DNA from: Rhodococcus sp. KBS0724
Lineage (GTDB): Bacteria > Actinomycetota > Actinomycetes > Mycobacteriales > Mycobacteriaceae
Direction of reading: 5' to 3'
DNA: 64,000 nucleotides
Assembly (NCBI RefSeq): GCF_005938745.2
Contig: NZ_VCBX02000001.1
Coordinates: forward strand, 1,445,501-1,509,500
Position numbers and translations under genes: made by a program. The notes beneath the pieces are model-generated. The model did no database searches, was not told the origin of the DNA, and was given only the letters and a program-made list of their open reading frames with translations. The stretch's first letter is position 1. Each line of letters starts with the position of its first letter. Positions 9,084-17,387 of the stretch are shown one piece after another.

Positions 9084-10832
9084 ATGACTCGGCTATTCAA
9101 CGATCCCGCGACTTTTACGGAAGACATGCTCGAGGGTTTCCTCGACGCCAACTCCGACTATGTTGTCGGTGTACCAGGCGGTGTAGTACGAGCCCAGGAG
9201 ACACGACCGGGCAAGGTTGCGGTCGTCGTAGGTGGCGGCTCCGGTCACTATCCCGCGTTCTGTGGTGTTGTCGGGCCGGGGTTCGCCGACGGCGCGGTGG
9301 TGGGAAACATTTTCACGTCTCCCTCCGCCGCGGAGGCGACTTCCGTCGCCCGCGCCGTCGACAGCGGTGCCGGGGTTCTTCTGACCACCGGAAATTATGC
9401 GGGTGACGTGATGAATTTCTCGCTCGCAGTGAAAGCTTTGGCGCACGAGGGAATTGATGCTCGATACCTGCCGGTCACCGACGATATTGCGAGCGCATCG
9501 GCGGAGGACATCACGAAGCGGCGGGGAATCGCCGGTGATTTCACGGTGTTCAAGATCGCGTCGGCTGCTGCGGAAGCAGGGTACAACCTCGACGAGGTAC
9601 AGCGAGTGGGTCGCGCGGCGAACGACAACACACGAACCCTCGGTGTTGCTTTCGACGGATGCACCATGCCGGGCGCGGATCACCCACTGTTCACAGTGGA
9701 AACCGGAATGATGGATCTGGGGCTCGGTATTCACGGAGAACCGGGTGTATCCACACACGAGATGCCAAGTGCCGCAGAACTGGCGCGACTATTGGTCGAC
9801 GGCGTGCTTGCCGAACGACCGGACGGTACCGGGACACGCGTCGGTGCCATCCTCAACGGGCTCGGGCGTACCAAGTACGAGGAATTGTTCGTGGTCTGGG
9901 GAACCGCGTCGAAGCTGTTGCGGGAGGCCGGATACACAATCGTCTCGCCGGAGGTCGGAGAGTTGGTGACCAGTCTGGACATGGCCGGTTGTTCACTGAC
10001 GCTCATGTGGCTGGACGAGGAACTCGAATCGTTCTGGACCGCAGCCGCGGACACTCCGGCATTTCGGCGCGGAACATTCGGTGTGGCAACACGATCGGGG
10101 GAGCGTCGTACAACCACTTCCGTGAACGAGACGTCCGGCGTGAGCGCTGCGGGCGACGACCAGGGACGACTATGCGGAGAAACCGTGGCTACGGTCATCG
10201 AGGCTCTCGCTCGGGTGATGGCGGACAACGAAGAAGAACTGGGCCGCATCGATGCGGTGGCAGGCGACGGAGACCACGGGCGCGGGATGGTTCGCGGAAC
10301 CGAGTACGCGACACTGGCAGCGCAGTCCGCAGCCGCGCAAGGCGCAGGGCCACAAGGAGTTCTGACTGCAGCGGGTGAAGCCTGGGCGGCAAAGGCAGGC
10401 GGAACGTCCGGCGTGCTGTGGGGTGCCGCGCTTACGGCGATGGGAACCAGGCTGGGCGACAAGGGGCAACCAGGTGCCCATGACCTCGCTGACGGTGTGC
10501 GGGCGGGCTACGACGCGATAGTGGCGCTCGGTGGAGCAAAACTAGGCGACAAGACGATGCTCGACGCTCTGTGGCCGTTCGTGGAAACCTTAAGTGCCGC
10601 AGTCGGAAACGGGGTGCTCACGGCACAGGCGTGGGACGACGCCGCCGTCGTTGCCCAGACCGCAGCCGATGCCACGGCGCAATTGCGTCCGCTGGTGGGT
10701 CGGGCACGACCGCTGGCAGAACGGAGCGTCGGCACCCCGGATGCCGGCGCGATATCGATGGCGATGTGTGTCCGTACCGTCGCCGATTTCTTGAACACGA
10801 ACTCTGAACGCAAGGAGCACGATCATGGCTGA
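9084..10832 (+). CDS. Erythrulose/dihydroxyacetone kinase, DhaK-DhaL fusion
   Basis: A 582-residue fusion. The DhaK domain has [10 protein letters not shown] near residue 50, Asp108 (YAGDVMNF) and the substrate-binding His217 (LGIHGEPG), which forms the hemiaminal with a ketose. The DhaL domain after residue 360 carries the nucleotide-binding Asp cluster [13 protein letters not shown]-dependent single-chain kinases of this build phosphorylate dihydroxyacetone or erythrulose; M. smegmatis LerK and DerK are relatives. In this operon L-erythrulose kinase is the best guess, but LerK and DerK cannot be told apart by eye. The stop overlaps the RpiB-like gene by eight bases. Confidence 0.88.
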   Translation: MTRLFNDPATFTEDMLEGFLDANSDYVVGVPGGVVRAQETRPGKVAVVVGGGSGHYPAFCGVVGPGFADGAVVGNIFTSPSAAEATSVARAVDSGAGVLLTTGNYAGDVMNFSLAVKALAHEGIDARYLPVTDDIASASAEDITKRRGIAGDFTVFKIASAAAEAGYNLDEVQRVGRAANDNTRTLGVAFDGCTMPGADHPLFTVETGMMDLGLGIHGEPGVSTHEMPSAAELARLLVDGVLAERPDGTGTRVGAILNGLGRTKYEELFVVWGTASKLLREAGYTIVSPEVGELVTSLDMAGCSLTLMWLDEELESFWTAAADTPAFRRGTFGVATRSGERRTTTSVNETSGVSAAGDDQGRLCGETVATVIEALARVMADNEEELGRIDAVAGDGDHGRGMVRGTEYATLAAQSAAAQGAGPQGVLTAAGEAWAAKAGGTSGVLWGAALTAMGTRLGDKGQPGAHDLADGVRAGYDAIVALGGAKLGDKTMLDALWPFVETLSAAVGNGVLTAQAWDDAAVVAQTAADATAQLRPLVGRARPLAERSVGTPDAGAISMAMCVRTVADFLNTNSERKEHDHG

Positions 10833-11304
10833 GCGACTTCGTATCGTCGTCGGTTGCGACGACGCCGGCTTGGAGTACAAGCAGGCACTCAAGGCTGACC
10901 TCGAAGCCGACGACCGTGTGGAGGTGGTGACCGATGTCGGCGTCGGGAACGACGAGCACACGGCGTATCCACACGTTGCTGTCACCGCCGCCAGGTTGGT
11001 GGCCGACGGCAAAGCCGACCGGGCGCTCCTCGTGTGTGGAACAGGATTGGGCGTCGCCATCAGCGCCAACAAGGTGCCGGGGATCCGCGCGGTGACTGCC
11101 CACGACAGCTTCTCGGTGGAGCGATCGGTTCTCAGCAACGACGCACAGGTCTTGTGTTTCGGGCAGCGAGTGGTTGGACTCGAACTCGCCAGGCGACTGG
11201 CGAAGGAGTGGCTGGGCTACCACTTCGACACTCGGAGTGCCTCTGCCGAGAAGGTTGCTGCGATCGGCGAATACGAGACTGCCGGCAAGCCCGGCGACTG
11301 CTGA
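10825..11304 (+). CDS. RpiB-family sugar-phosphate isomerase, probable D-erythrulose 4-phosphate isomerase
   Basis: A 159-residue RpiB/LacAB-family protein. The active-site loop [13 protein letters not shown] places Cys71 as the catalytic base, as in ribose-5-phosphate isomerase B. The N-terminal motif usually read as DHAG is CDDAG here, so the family His is Asp. In M. smegmatis, RpiB-like proteins convert D-erythrulose 4-phosphate to D-erythrose 4-phosphate, an intermediate of the pentose phosphate pathway. The overlap with the kinase gene and the preceding transporter make this function more likely than housekeeping ribose isomerisation. Confidence 0.82.
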   Translation: MAERLRIVVGCDDAGLEYKQALKADLEADDRVEVVTDVGVGNDEHTAYPHVAVTAARLVADGKADRALLVCGTGLGVAISANKVPGIRAVTAHDSFSVERSVLSNDAQVLCFGQRVVGLELARRLAKEWLGYHFDTRSASAEKVAAIGEYETAGKPGDC

Positions 11305-11308
11305 TCGC

Positions 11309-12025
11309 TCAGATCAGCCCGAACTTCCGCACCGCGTCGAGTAGCGCGTGCGGACGTTCGGACGTCGGCAGTGGGTCGACGAGAGCGAACTGGCATCCGA
11401 CGTCGCGGGCGGCGCCATCGGCGACATCACTGTCTCCGATCATCAAGGTCTGGGCTGCGTCCACGTCGAGTTGCGCCAAGGCGTGCTCGAAAATTGCAGG
11501 TTCGGGCTTGACCGCACCCACCTCGAAGGACAACACGAACTCGTCGACCCACACGTCCCAGCCGCGGTCGACAAACGCCGGACGGATGTCGAAGGCGATG
11601 TTGCTCAAGACTGCAGTGCGAATGCCTTTCTCCGACAAGGACTTCAGTACCTCACCGGTGTCCGGGTACGGAGTCCACCGATCCGGGTCCACGAGCAATC
11701 CGTACAGCGCTTCGGCGCGACCGAGATCGGGTACGCCGGACTTGCTCAGCACATCGATGTACGCCTGGCGATGCAGCTTCGGATCCCGGTCACGGTTCTC
11801 CCACGCATACAGTCCAGCCTCGTCCATTTCGACTGTTCGCCCGACCGGAGCGGTCATTCGGCGCATCAGCTCGGCTTGAGCATGCACGTCCATCGGCTCG
11901 CCGGTGTGATCGACAAAATGTTCGGCCCAGTCGGAATCTTCCTCGAGGCGGAAGAGCGTCCCCGAGAAGTCGAACAATGTTGCGGCGATATGCCCGTTTC
12001 GAGGGTCGGTGCGGTCAGTGTTCAC
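11309..12025 (-). CDS. HAD-superfamily hydrolase
   Basis: A 238-residue haloacid-dehalogenase-fold protein. Motif I is LFDFSGTLF, motif III has the Lys in VGAVKPEPAIF, and motif IV reads MIGDSDVADG. A helical cap lies between motifs I and II. The usual second Asp of motif I (DxD) is Ser, which in other HADs weakens or changes phosphatase chemistry. It is convergent with the isomerase gene (4-base gap), so it is not in the polyol operon. The substrate is unknown; a small phosphoester is the default expectation. Confidence 0.85.
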   Translation of the reverse strand: MNTDRTDPRNGHIAATLFDFSGTLFRLEEDSDWAEHFVDHTGEPMDVHAQAELMRRMTAPVGRTVEMDEAGLYAWENRDRDPKLHRQAYIDVLSKSGVPDLGRAEALYGLLVDPDRWTPYPDTGEVLKSLSEKGIRTAVLSNIAFDIRPAFVDRGWDVWVDEFVLSFEVGAVKPEPAIFEHALAQLDVDAAQTLMIGDSDVADGAARDVGCQFALVDPLPTSERPHALLDAVRKFGLI

Positions 12026-12169
12026 CGATCAAGGTTATCGGCGCGGGCTTTCCGATGCGCATTCTGCGCCGGGGCGCGCGTACTTTGGGAGAGCATATTT
12101 TCCGAGGTTCGTGTTGAAGGGCAGTGTTCATTGCTCTCGATCCGCGCCGAATGACCAGGGGGATTCTCC

Positions 12170-13633
12170 GTGTCCGACCACGTGAACCACGTTGACCGAA
12201 ACAAATCGGCGGGTGACGACCCCCACTTGTCGCGTCAGCTGTCCAATCGTCATATCCAGCTGATCGCGATCGGCGGCGCCATCGGCACCGGCCTGTTCAT
12301 GGGTTCGGGCAAGACGATCTCGCTGGCCGGGCCGTCGGTGATCTTCGTGTACATGATCATCGGCTTCATGCTCTTCTTCGTCATGCGGGCGATGGGGGAG
12401 TTGCTGCTCTCCAACATGTCGTACAAGTCGTTCTCCGACTTCGCCGCTGATCTGCTAGGGCCGTGGGCGGGATTCTTCACCGGCTGGACGTATTGGTTCT
12501 GTTGGATCGTCACCGGCATCGCTGACGTGATCGCGATCTCGGGATACTTCAAATACTGGTGGCCTGGGCTGGCTGCGTGGATTCCGGCATTGCTCACCAT
12601 CGCCGCATTGCTCCTTCTTAATCTGCCGACGGTGAAGGCGTTCGGTGAGACCGAGTTCTGGTTTGCACTGATCAAGATCATCGCCATCGTCAGCTTGATC
12701 ATCGTCGGCATCGTGATGGTCGTCTCCGGGTTCACCGCACCTAGTGGTGCCACTTCAGGCATCGACAATCTCTGGAACGACGGCGGCATGTTCCCGACCG
12801 GTTTCATGGGGTTTGTCGCTGGCTTCCAGATCGCGGTGTTCGCGTTTGTGGGTATCGAGCTGGTGGGTACGACGGCGGCCGAGGCGAAGGATCCGGAGAA
12901 GAATCTCCCGAAGGCCATCAACTCCATCCCGATTCGTGTGCTGCTGTTCTATGTGGTTGCCCTGACCGTCATCATCTCGGTGACGCCATGGCGCTTGATA
13001 AGTGACGACGAGAGTCCGTTCGTTGCGATGTTCACCCTCGCCGGCTTGGGTATCGCCGCGTCGGTCATCAACTTCGTGGTGCTGACGTCCGCAGCGTCGT
13101 CGGCGAACTCGGGGATCTACTCCACCTCACGGATGGTCTACGGCCTGGCTCAGGAGGGCGACGCACCGAAGGCGCTTGGCAAGCTGAACTCGCGCAAGGT
13201 CCCTGCGAATGCCCTGATGTTCTCGTGCATCTTCCTGCTCGCGTCGTTGATCCTGCTGTTCTCCGGTGACTCGGTGATCGAGGCATTCACCGTTGTGACC
13301 ACAATCTCCGCGCTGCTCTTCATGTTCGTGTGGACGATCATCTTGGCGAGCTACCTGGTGTACCGGAAGCGTCGCCCGCACCTGCACGAGGCGTCGAAGT
13401 TCAAGATGCCAGGCGGCATCGTGATGTGCTGGGTTGTACTGGCCTTCTTCGTGTTCATCTTGTGGGCTCTGACCACCAAGGACGACACGCTGCAGGCGCT
13501 GCTCGTCACTCCGATCTGGTTTGTCGCACTCGGGATCGCCTGGGCGATTATTCGTCGCCGGCCCGCGCACCGAGCGCGGTACGAGGCATTCCGGGCAGAG
13601 TTGGATGCAAGTCGACAGACGGACGAAAAATAG
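12170..13633 (+). CDS. cycA: D-serine/D-alanine/glycine transporter, CycA type
   Basis: A 487-residue amino acid/polyamine/organocation permease with about twelve membrane helices. The first-helix signature IGGAIGTGLFMGSGKTISLA and the later stretches FAFVGIELVGTTAAE and FMFVWTIILASYLVYRKRRP closely follow E. coli CycA, which imports D-Ser, D-Ala and Gly by proton symport and is a D-cycloserine entry route. The start is GTG at 12170 with AGGGGG upstream. It stands alone between a divergent HAD gene and a peptidase gene. Confidence 0.9.
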   Translation: MSDHVNHVDRNKSAGDDPHLSRQLSNRHIQLIAIGGAIGTGLFMGSGKTISLAGPSVIFVYMIIGFMLFFVMRAMGELLLSNMSYKSFSDFAADLLGPWAGFFTGWTYWFCWIVTGIADVIAISGYFKYWWPGLAAWIPALLTIAALLLLNLPTVKAFGETEFWFALIKIIAIVSLIIVGIVMVVSGFTAPSGATSGIDNLWNDGGMFPTGFMGFVAGFQIAVFAFVGIELVGTTAAEAKDPEKNLPKAINSIPIRVLLFYVVALTVIISVTPWRLISDDESPFVAMFTLAGLGIAASVINFVVLTSAASSANSGIYSTSRMVYGLAQEGDAPKALGKLNSRKVPANALMFSCIFLLASLILLFSGDSVIEAFTVVTTISALLFMFVWTIILASYLVYRKRRPHLHEASKFKMPGGIVMCWVVLAFFVFILWALTTKDDTLQALLVTPIWFVALGIAWAIIRRRPAHRARYEAFRAELDASRQTDEK

Positions 13634-13676
13634 TTTGATCAAGATCGTGTAACGGTGGCGGTCTCCTTGACCAAAC
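13633..13676. repeat. Inverted repeat between cycA and the M23 peptidase gene
   Basis: GTTTGATCAAG (13633-13643, starting in the cycA stop codon) pairs with CTTGACCAAAC (13666-13676), with one mismatch in eleven and a 22-base loop. A second short pair, GTAAC/GTTAC, lies slightly offset. There is no T-run and the stem is AT-rich, so a terminator is unlikely. It may be an operator or leader structure for the peptidase gene. Confidence 0.4.
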
Positions 13677-13754
13677 TGTTACATTCGTCGGCAGACAGAG
13701 GAGCGGGCTTCGTTCGAAGACCGTTGCAGGCCGACGACTGACAGGGCAAAAACT

Positions 13755-14543
13755 GTGGGAGACCACCACCGCACGGACAATTCCATTGCTGCATTCGAGA
13801 TCGACCCTGACGCAGCGAGTGGACGTCACCGCGTTCAGTCGGCTGGCCCGGGCGCAGGCGTCAAGGCTGGTGTTGTAGCTGCAGCTACGGGCGCACTCCT
13901 CGTTGGCGCAGGCCAGATGGGTGCAGGTACCGCAGCGGCAGCTCCGGCCACCCAGAACATCGCCGGATTCGAGATTCCGCAGGGACTGCTTCCCGAGGGC
14001 ATCGAGATCCCGGCAGCACTGTCGAACCTCGGGCTCCCGCCGGTGGCGAGCATCGAGGTTCCCGAACTTCCTGACCTCGTGGCGCAGGTGAATGCACAGG
14101 TACAGCAGTTCACCGGCTCGTTCAGCCCGGTTTCGTCGAACGGCGGCACCGTGCAGCCTGTTTCCGGAACGCTCACCTCCACGTTCGGTAACCGCTGGGG
14201 CGCACACCACGGCGGCCTGGACATCGCCGCCCCGATCGGAACTCCGGTCCTTGCGGCAGCAGCCGGGCAGGTCATCGACGCGGGACCTGCCTCGGGCTTC
14301 GGTCTCTGGGTACGCATCCAGCACGACGACGGCGCCGTCACCACGTACGGGCACGTCAACGACTACCAGGTTGCGGTGGGCCAGCGCGTAGCCGCCGGTC
14401 AGCAGATCGCCACCGTCGGTAACCGCGGCCAGTCCACCGGCCCGCACCTGCACTTCGAGGTTGCCGAAAACGGCGCCAAGGTTGATCCGGCCATCTGGCT
14501 GAAGGCGCGCGGCGTTGCAGTCACCTGGGTGGACAACTCGTAG
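13755..14543 (+). CDS. Secreted M23-family peptidase (LytM domain)
   Basis: A 262-residue protein that starts with GTG. A basic N-terminus and a hydrophobic Ala-rich segment (residues ~35-62, ending TAAAAPA) resemble an unusually long signal sequence. The C-terminal LytM domain has the zinc-binding HHGGLDIA (His, Asp) and HLHFEV motifs. M23 enzymes cleave peptidoglycan cross-links in the periplasm or wall. The layout closely parallels the paralogue at 53083-54120: IAAPIGTPV, GPASGFG and GNRGxSTGPHLHFEV are shared. It is a single gene followed by a clear terminator. Confidence 0.88.
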   Translation: MGDHHRTDNSIAAFEIDPDAASGRHRVQSAGPGAGVKAGVVAAATGALLVGAGQMGAGTAAAAPATQNIAGFEIPQGLLPEGIEIPAALSNLGLPPVASIEVPELPDLVAQVNAQVQQFTGSFSPVSSNGGTVQPVSGTLTSTFGNRWGAHHGGLDIAAPIGTPVLAAAAGQVIDAGPASGFGLWVRIQHDDGAVTTYGHVNDYQVAVGQRVAAGQQIATVGNRGQSTGPHLHFEVAENGAKVDPAIWLKARGVAVTWVDNS

Positions 14544-14560
14544 GAATATTTCTCGCAGAC

Positions 14561-14601
14561 CTGCAGGGCATCGGAAATTCTTCCGGTGCCCTGCAGTTTT
14601 T
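14561..14601 (+). terminator. Rho-independent terminator after the M23 peptidase
   Basis: CTGCAGGGCATCGGAA (14561-14576) pairs with TTCCGGTGCCCTGCAG (14581-14596) with a single G-U-compatible mismatch and a four-base loop, followed directly by TTTTT. This is a textbook intrinsic terminator, uncommon in so clean a form in high-GC actinobacteria. Confidence 0.88.
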
Positions 14602-14692
14602 CATTCACGGTTTGTGCTGTGGTCGGGTGGTCGCCGGTTAGCCTTGCGGAAGACGACCTTCGGTGGTTGATCGCGAAGGAGGGGGACCGGAA

Positions 14693-16198
14693 ATGGGCGC
14701 AGAAGTTCAGGCACGGATGTTCACCAGGGCGGACCGGCGGGTGTTCCGCAAAAAGGTGCGATCGTGTGTCGACGCCATGAAGCAGATGCTCGATCGCGGC
14801 GACTTCCGGGACGCCGTCGACAAACCCGACCCACTGCTGGGAATGGAGATCGAGTTCAACCTCGTAGCCGGCGACATGCTGCCGGCGATGTCCAACCTTG
14901 CAGTGCTCGATGCCATCGACGACGACGCGGTGTTTCAAACAGAACTCGGGCAGTTCAACGTCGAGATGAATGTCGAGCCCGGACCACTGACCGGTGACAA
15001 CACGTTCGATCTCGAAGAGAAACTGCGCAGTTCTCTGGCGGTCGCGGACGCTCGCATCCATGAGCACGACGCCGAGATGGTGATGATCGGGATGCTGCCG
15101 ACGCTCCAGCTCGAACATCTCGACCGCGAGTGGATCACCGCGAATCCGCGTTACGAATTGCTCAACGAGCAGATTTTCGCGGCGCGGGGTGAAGACATCG
15201 AACTCGACGTCGAAGGCGTCGCACTCTCCGGCGGAACTGTGGAAGTGCTACGCGCCGATACCAATTCGGTGGTTCCCGAGGCGGCCTGCACATCGATGCA
15301 ATTGCATCTTCGGGTCTCTCCGGAAGAGTTTGCGCCGCACTGGAATGCGGCACAGTGCCTGGCCGGGCCGCAGGTGGCGTTGGCTGCCAACTCGCCCTTC
15401 CTGGCGGGCAAAGCTCTGTGGCACGAATCTCGGATACCGATCTTCGAACAGGCCACGGACACAAGAACATTCGAACTCAAGAATCAGGGAGTGCGGCCGC
15501 GCGTCTGGTTCGGGGAACGCTGGATACATTCGGTTCTCGATCTCTTCGAGGAGAATTCGCGATACTTCCCGGCGCTGCTGCCCGACGTGTCCGATGCCGA
15601 TCCACTGGCGGTACTCGCAGCAGGCGGAATTCCCGAGTTGAAAGAACTCCAGATGCACAACGGAACCGTCTACCGTTGGAATCGGCCGGTGTACGACTGC
15701 TCGGATGGCAAGCCGCACTTGCGGATCGAGAATCGAGTGCTACCGGCCGGGCCCACCGTCCTCGACATCATGGCAAATGCCGCGTTCTACTACGGAACAG
15801 TCCGGGCGCTCGTCAACGCGGATCGACCACTGTGGTCGCAGATGTCTTTTCATGCAGCAGAAGAGAACCTGCACATCGGCGCCAAACACGGACTCGACGC
15901 GATGTTGTACTGGCCGGGATTGGGCTGGGTCGGCGCAGACGAGTTGATCCTGCGACGGTTACTTCCCCTCGCCGACGAAGGCTTGGCCGACTTCGGATTG
16001 TCGAGCGCAGCGCGTGAGAAGTACCTCGGTGTCATCGAAGGCCGGTGCCTCAACCGGCAAACCGGTGCGGCCTGGCAGCGGGGACGCGTCGCCGCCGGTG
16101 AAGCCGCAGGACTCGGCCGAACCGCCGCACTTGCCGAGATGATGCGGGCATATATCGAGAACATGCGCAGTGGTAATCCAGTTCACTTGTGGGACTGA
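14693..16198 (+). CDS. Glutamate-cysteine ligase (GCS2) family protein
   Basis: A 501-residue protein from the ATG at 14693, which is preceded by AAGGAGGGGG; an in-frame GTG lies 30 bases upstream. The ATP/glutamate-binding core shows LLGMEIEFNLV near residue 42 and LGQFNVEMNVEPGP near residue 86, followed by the long GCS2-type barrel with NQGVRPRVWFGERW and HLRIENRVLPAGPT. Family members join glutamate to an amine such as Cys by carboxylate-amine ligation. Actinobacteria use mycothiol and ergothioneine, so the true amine partner is uncertain. It stands alone. Confidence 0.8.
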   Translation: MGAEVQARMFTRADRRVFRKKVRSCVDAMKQMLDRGDFRDAVDKPDPLLGMEIEFNLVAGDMLPAMSNLAVLDAIDDDAVFQTELGQFNVEMNVEPGPLTGDNTFDLEEKLRSSLAVADARIHEHDAEMVMIGMLPTLQLEHLDREWITANPRYELLNEQIFAARGEDIELDVEGVALSGGTVEVLRADTNSVVPEAACTSMQLHLRVSPEEFAPHWNAAQCLAGPQVALAANSPFLAGKALWHESRIPIFEQATDTRTFELKNQGVRPRVWFGERWIHSVLDLFEENSRYFPALLPDVSDADPLAVLAAGGIPELKELQMHNGTVYRWNRPVYDCSDGKPHLRIENRVLPAGPTVLDIMANAAFYYGTVRALVNADRPLWSQMSFHAAEENLHIGAKHGLDAMLYWPGLGWVGADELILRRLLPLADEGLADFGLSSAAREKYLGVIEGRCLNRQTGAAWQRGRVAAGEAAGLGRTAALAEMMRAYIENMRSGNPVHLWD

Positions 16199-16230
16199 TC
16201 TACATCTGCTAATTCAATTCCACGTCAACA

Positions 16231-16256
16231 GTTTCGGGGACCTTGGTCACCGAAAC
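16231..16256. promoter_or_regulatory. DosR/DevR-like palindromic box
   Basis: The arms GTTTCGGGGACC and GGTCACCGAAAC are separated by TT and are complementary at 11 of 12 positions. The core GGGAC-4 nt-GTCAC agrees at about 15 of 20 positions with the mycobacterial DosR consensus TTSGGGACTWWAGTCCCSAA. It lies 87 bases before the start of a universal stress gene, and a DevR orthologue is encoded 3.3 kb away, so direct control is a reasonable inference. Confidence 0.55.
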
Positions 16257-16342
16257 AGGGTTAGGCTCGACCCGGAAACCATGTCGCAATTGCGGTGGTT
16301 AGAGTGGAAGTGGCTCGATTACTTCTTACGGAAGGTGGGCAC

Positions 16343-17236
16343 ATGAGTTCACGCGAACACAACAATGTCGTCGTCGGAATCGACGGATCGGACACCGCGT
16401 CGACCGCGCTCCGAGAAGCTGCGAAAATCGCCGCGCAGCGAGAATTGCGACTCGATATCATTCACGCGCTCGACTTCGCACCGTACGGATTCGGCGGCCC
16501 GTACATCGACGCGGGTGGCGTGTACGAATGGGTGGAAGAGGCAGGTAAAGAGGTACTCGGAGAGGCTGAGAAGTTCGCCGCCGAGGTCGCCCCGAACGTC
16601 ACCGTTCACACCGAGATGGCCATCGGCAGCCCGACGCAGTGGCTTCTGGAGAGTTCAGCGAAAGCCCGCCTGGTCGTAGTAGGGGCGTCGTCGTCCGGAA
16701 AAGCTGCTACCGCGGTCCTCGGCAACACCGCAGTCGGTGTCGCGAGCCACGGCAAGTGCCCTGTCATCGTGGTGCGTGAACGTGACGGCGTCGTACCGTC
16801 CGATGGCCCCGTTGTGGTGGGCGTCGACGGCAGTGCCCTGAGCGCGCAGGCTGTGGGCGCGGCATTCGAGGAAGCGGCGTTCCGCGGCGCAGAACTGGTA
16901 GCCGTCCACGTCTGGAGCGACCTCGGAACAGCAGCGTTCGAGGATCCTCGCGCTGCCGCACTGGCACCGGCGTCGCTCGAGGAAGAAGAGCACGCGGTAC
17001 TGAGCGAGAACCTGGCCGGATGGTCCGAGAAGTACCCGGACGTCGTAGTTCGCCGCGAGATCTACCTCGACAATCCGCGTGGCCGCCTCCTTGAATGGTC
17101 GTCTCGGGCGCAGCTCGTCGTAGTCGGTAGCCGTGGCCGCGGCGGATTCCGTGGAATGCTCCTCGGATCCACCAGCAACACGCTGATCGCTTCCGCGCAG
17201 TGCCCCGTGATGGTTGTTCGTCCCGAAGATTCCTGA
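16343..17236 (+). CDS. Universal stress protein, tandem UspA domains
   Basis: A 297-residue cytoplasmic protein from the ATG at 16343, which has GGAAGGTGGG upstream. There are two UspA domains, roughly residues 7-145 and 157-295, each beginning VVxGIDGS/VVGVDGS. The ATP-binding G-2X-G-9X-G(S/T) motif is intact in domain 2 (GSRGRGGFRGMLLGST) but degenerate in domain 1 (GASSSGKAATAVLGNT). The build matches mycobacterial DosR-regulon proteins such as Rv2623. The DosR-like box upstream and nearby devR/devS suggest induction by hypoxia or NO. Confidence 0.9.
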   Translation: MSSREHNNVVVGIDGSDTASTALREAAKIAAQRELRLDIIHALDFAPYGFGGPYIDAGGVYEWVEEAGKEVLGEAEKFAAEVAPNVTVHTEMAIGSPTQWLLESSAKARLVVVGASSSGKAATAVLGNTAVGVASHGKCPVIVVRERDGVVPSDGPVVVGVDGSALSAQAVGAAFEEAAFRGAELVAVHVWSDLGTAAFEDPRAAALAPASLEEEEHAVLSENLAGWSEKYPDVVVRREIYLDNPRGRLLEWSSRAQLVVVGSRGRGGFRGMLLGSTSNTLIASAQCPVMVVRPEDS

Positions 17237-17259
17237 TTTCTCGACGCGCCTGTGAGAAC

Positions 17260-17299
17260 CTGCCCCGTTCATTTCGGTCACCGAATATGAACGGGGCAG
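17260..17299 (+). terminator. Hairpin terminator after the first usp gene
   Basis: CTGCCCCGTTCAT (17260-17272) is perfectly complementary to ATGAACGGGGCAG (17287-17299). The loop contains a further TTCGG/CCGAA pair, so a long stem forms. There is no T-run, as is common for actinobacterial terminators. Confidence 0.75.
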
Positions 17300-17387
17300 T
17301 CACATGAATACGGCCTCATGTTCCGTAGTGTTCAAGGAGAGGTGTGCCTGGCGCACACATGGCAATCGTGAGGATTGGGGTTAGAAC

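Noticed and set aside
13634..13754. c-di-AMP (ydaO/yuaA) riboswitch upstream of the M23 gene
   Set aside because: Such riboswitches often precede cell-wall hydrolases in actinobacteria, but the conserved GGGGGACC and GGGGTGAAT-like blocks are absent and the leader is only about 120 bases.
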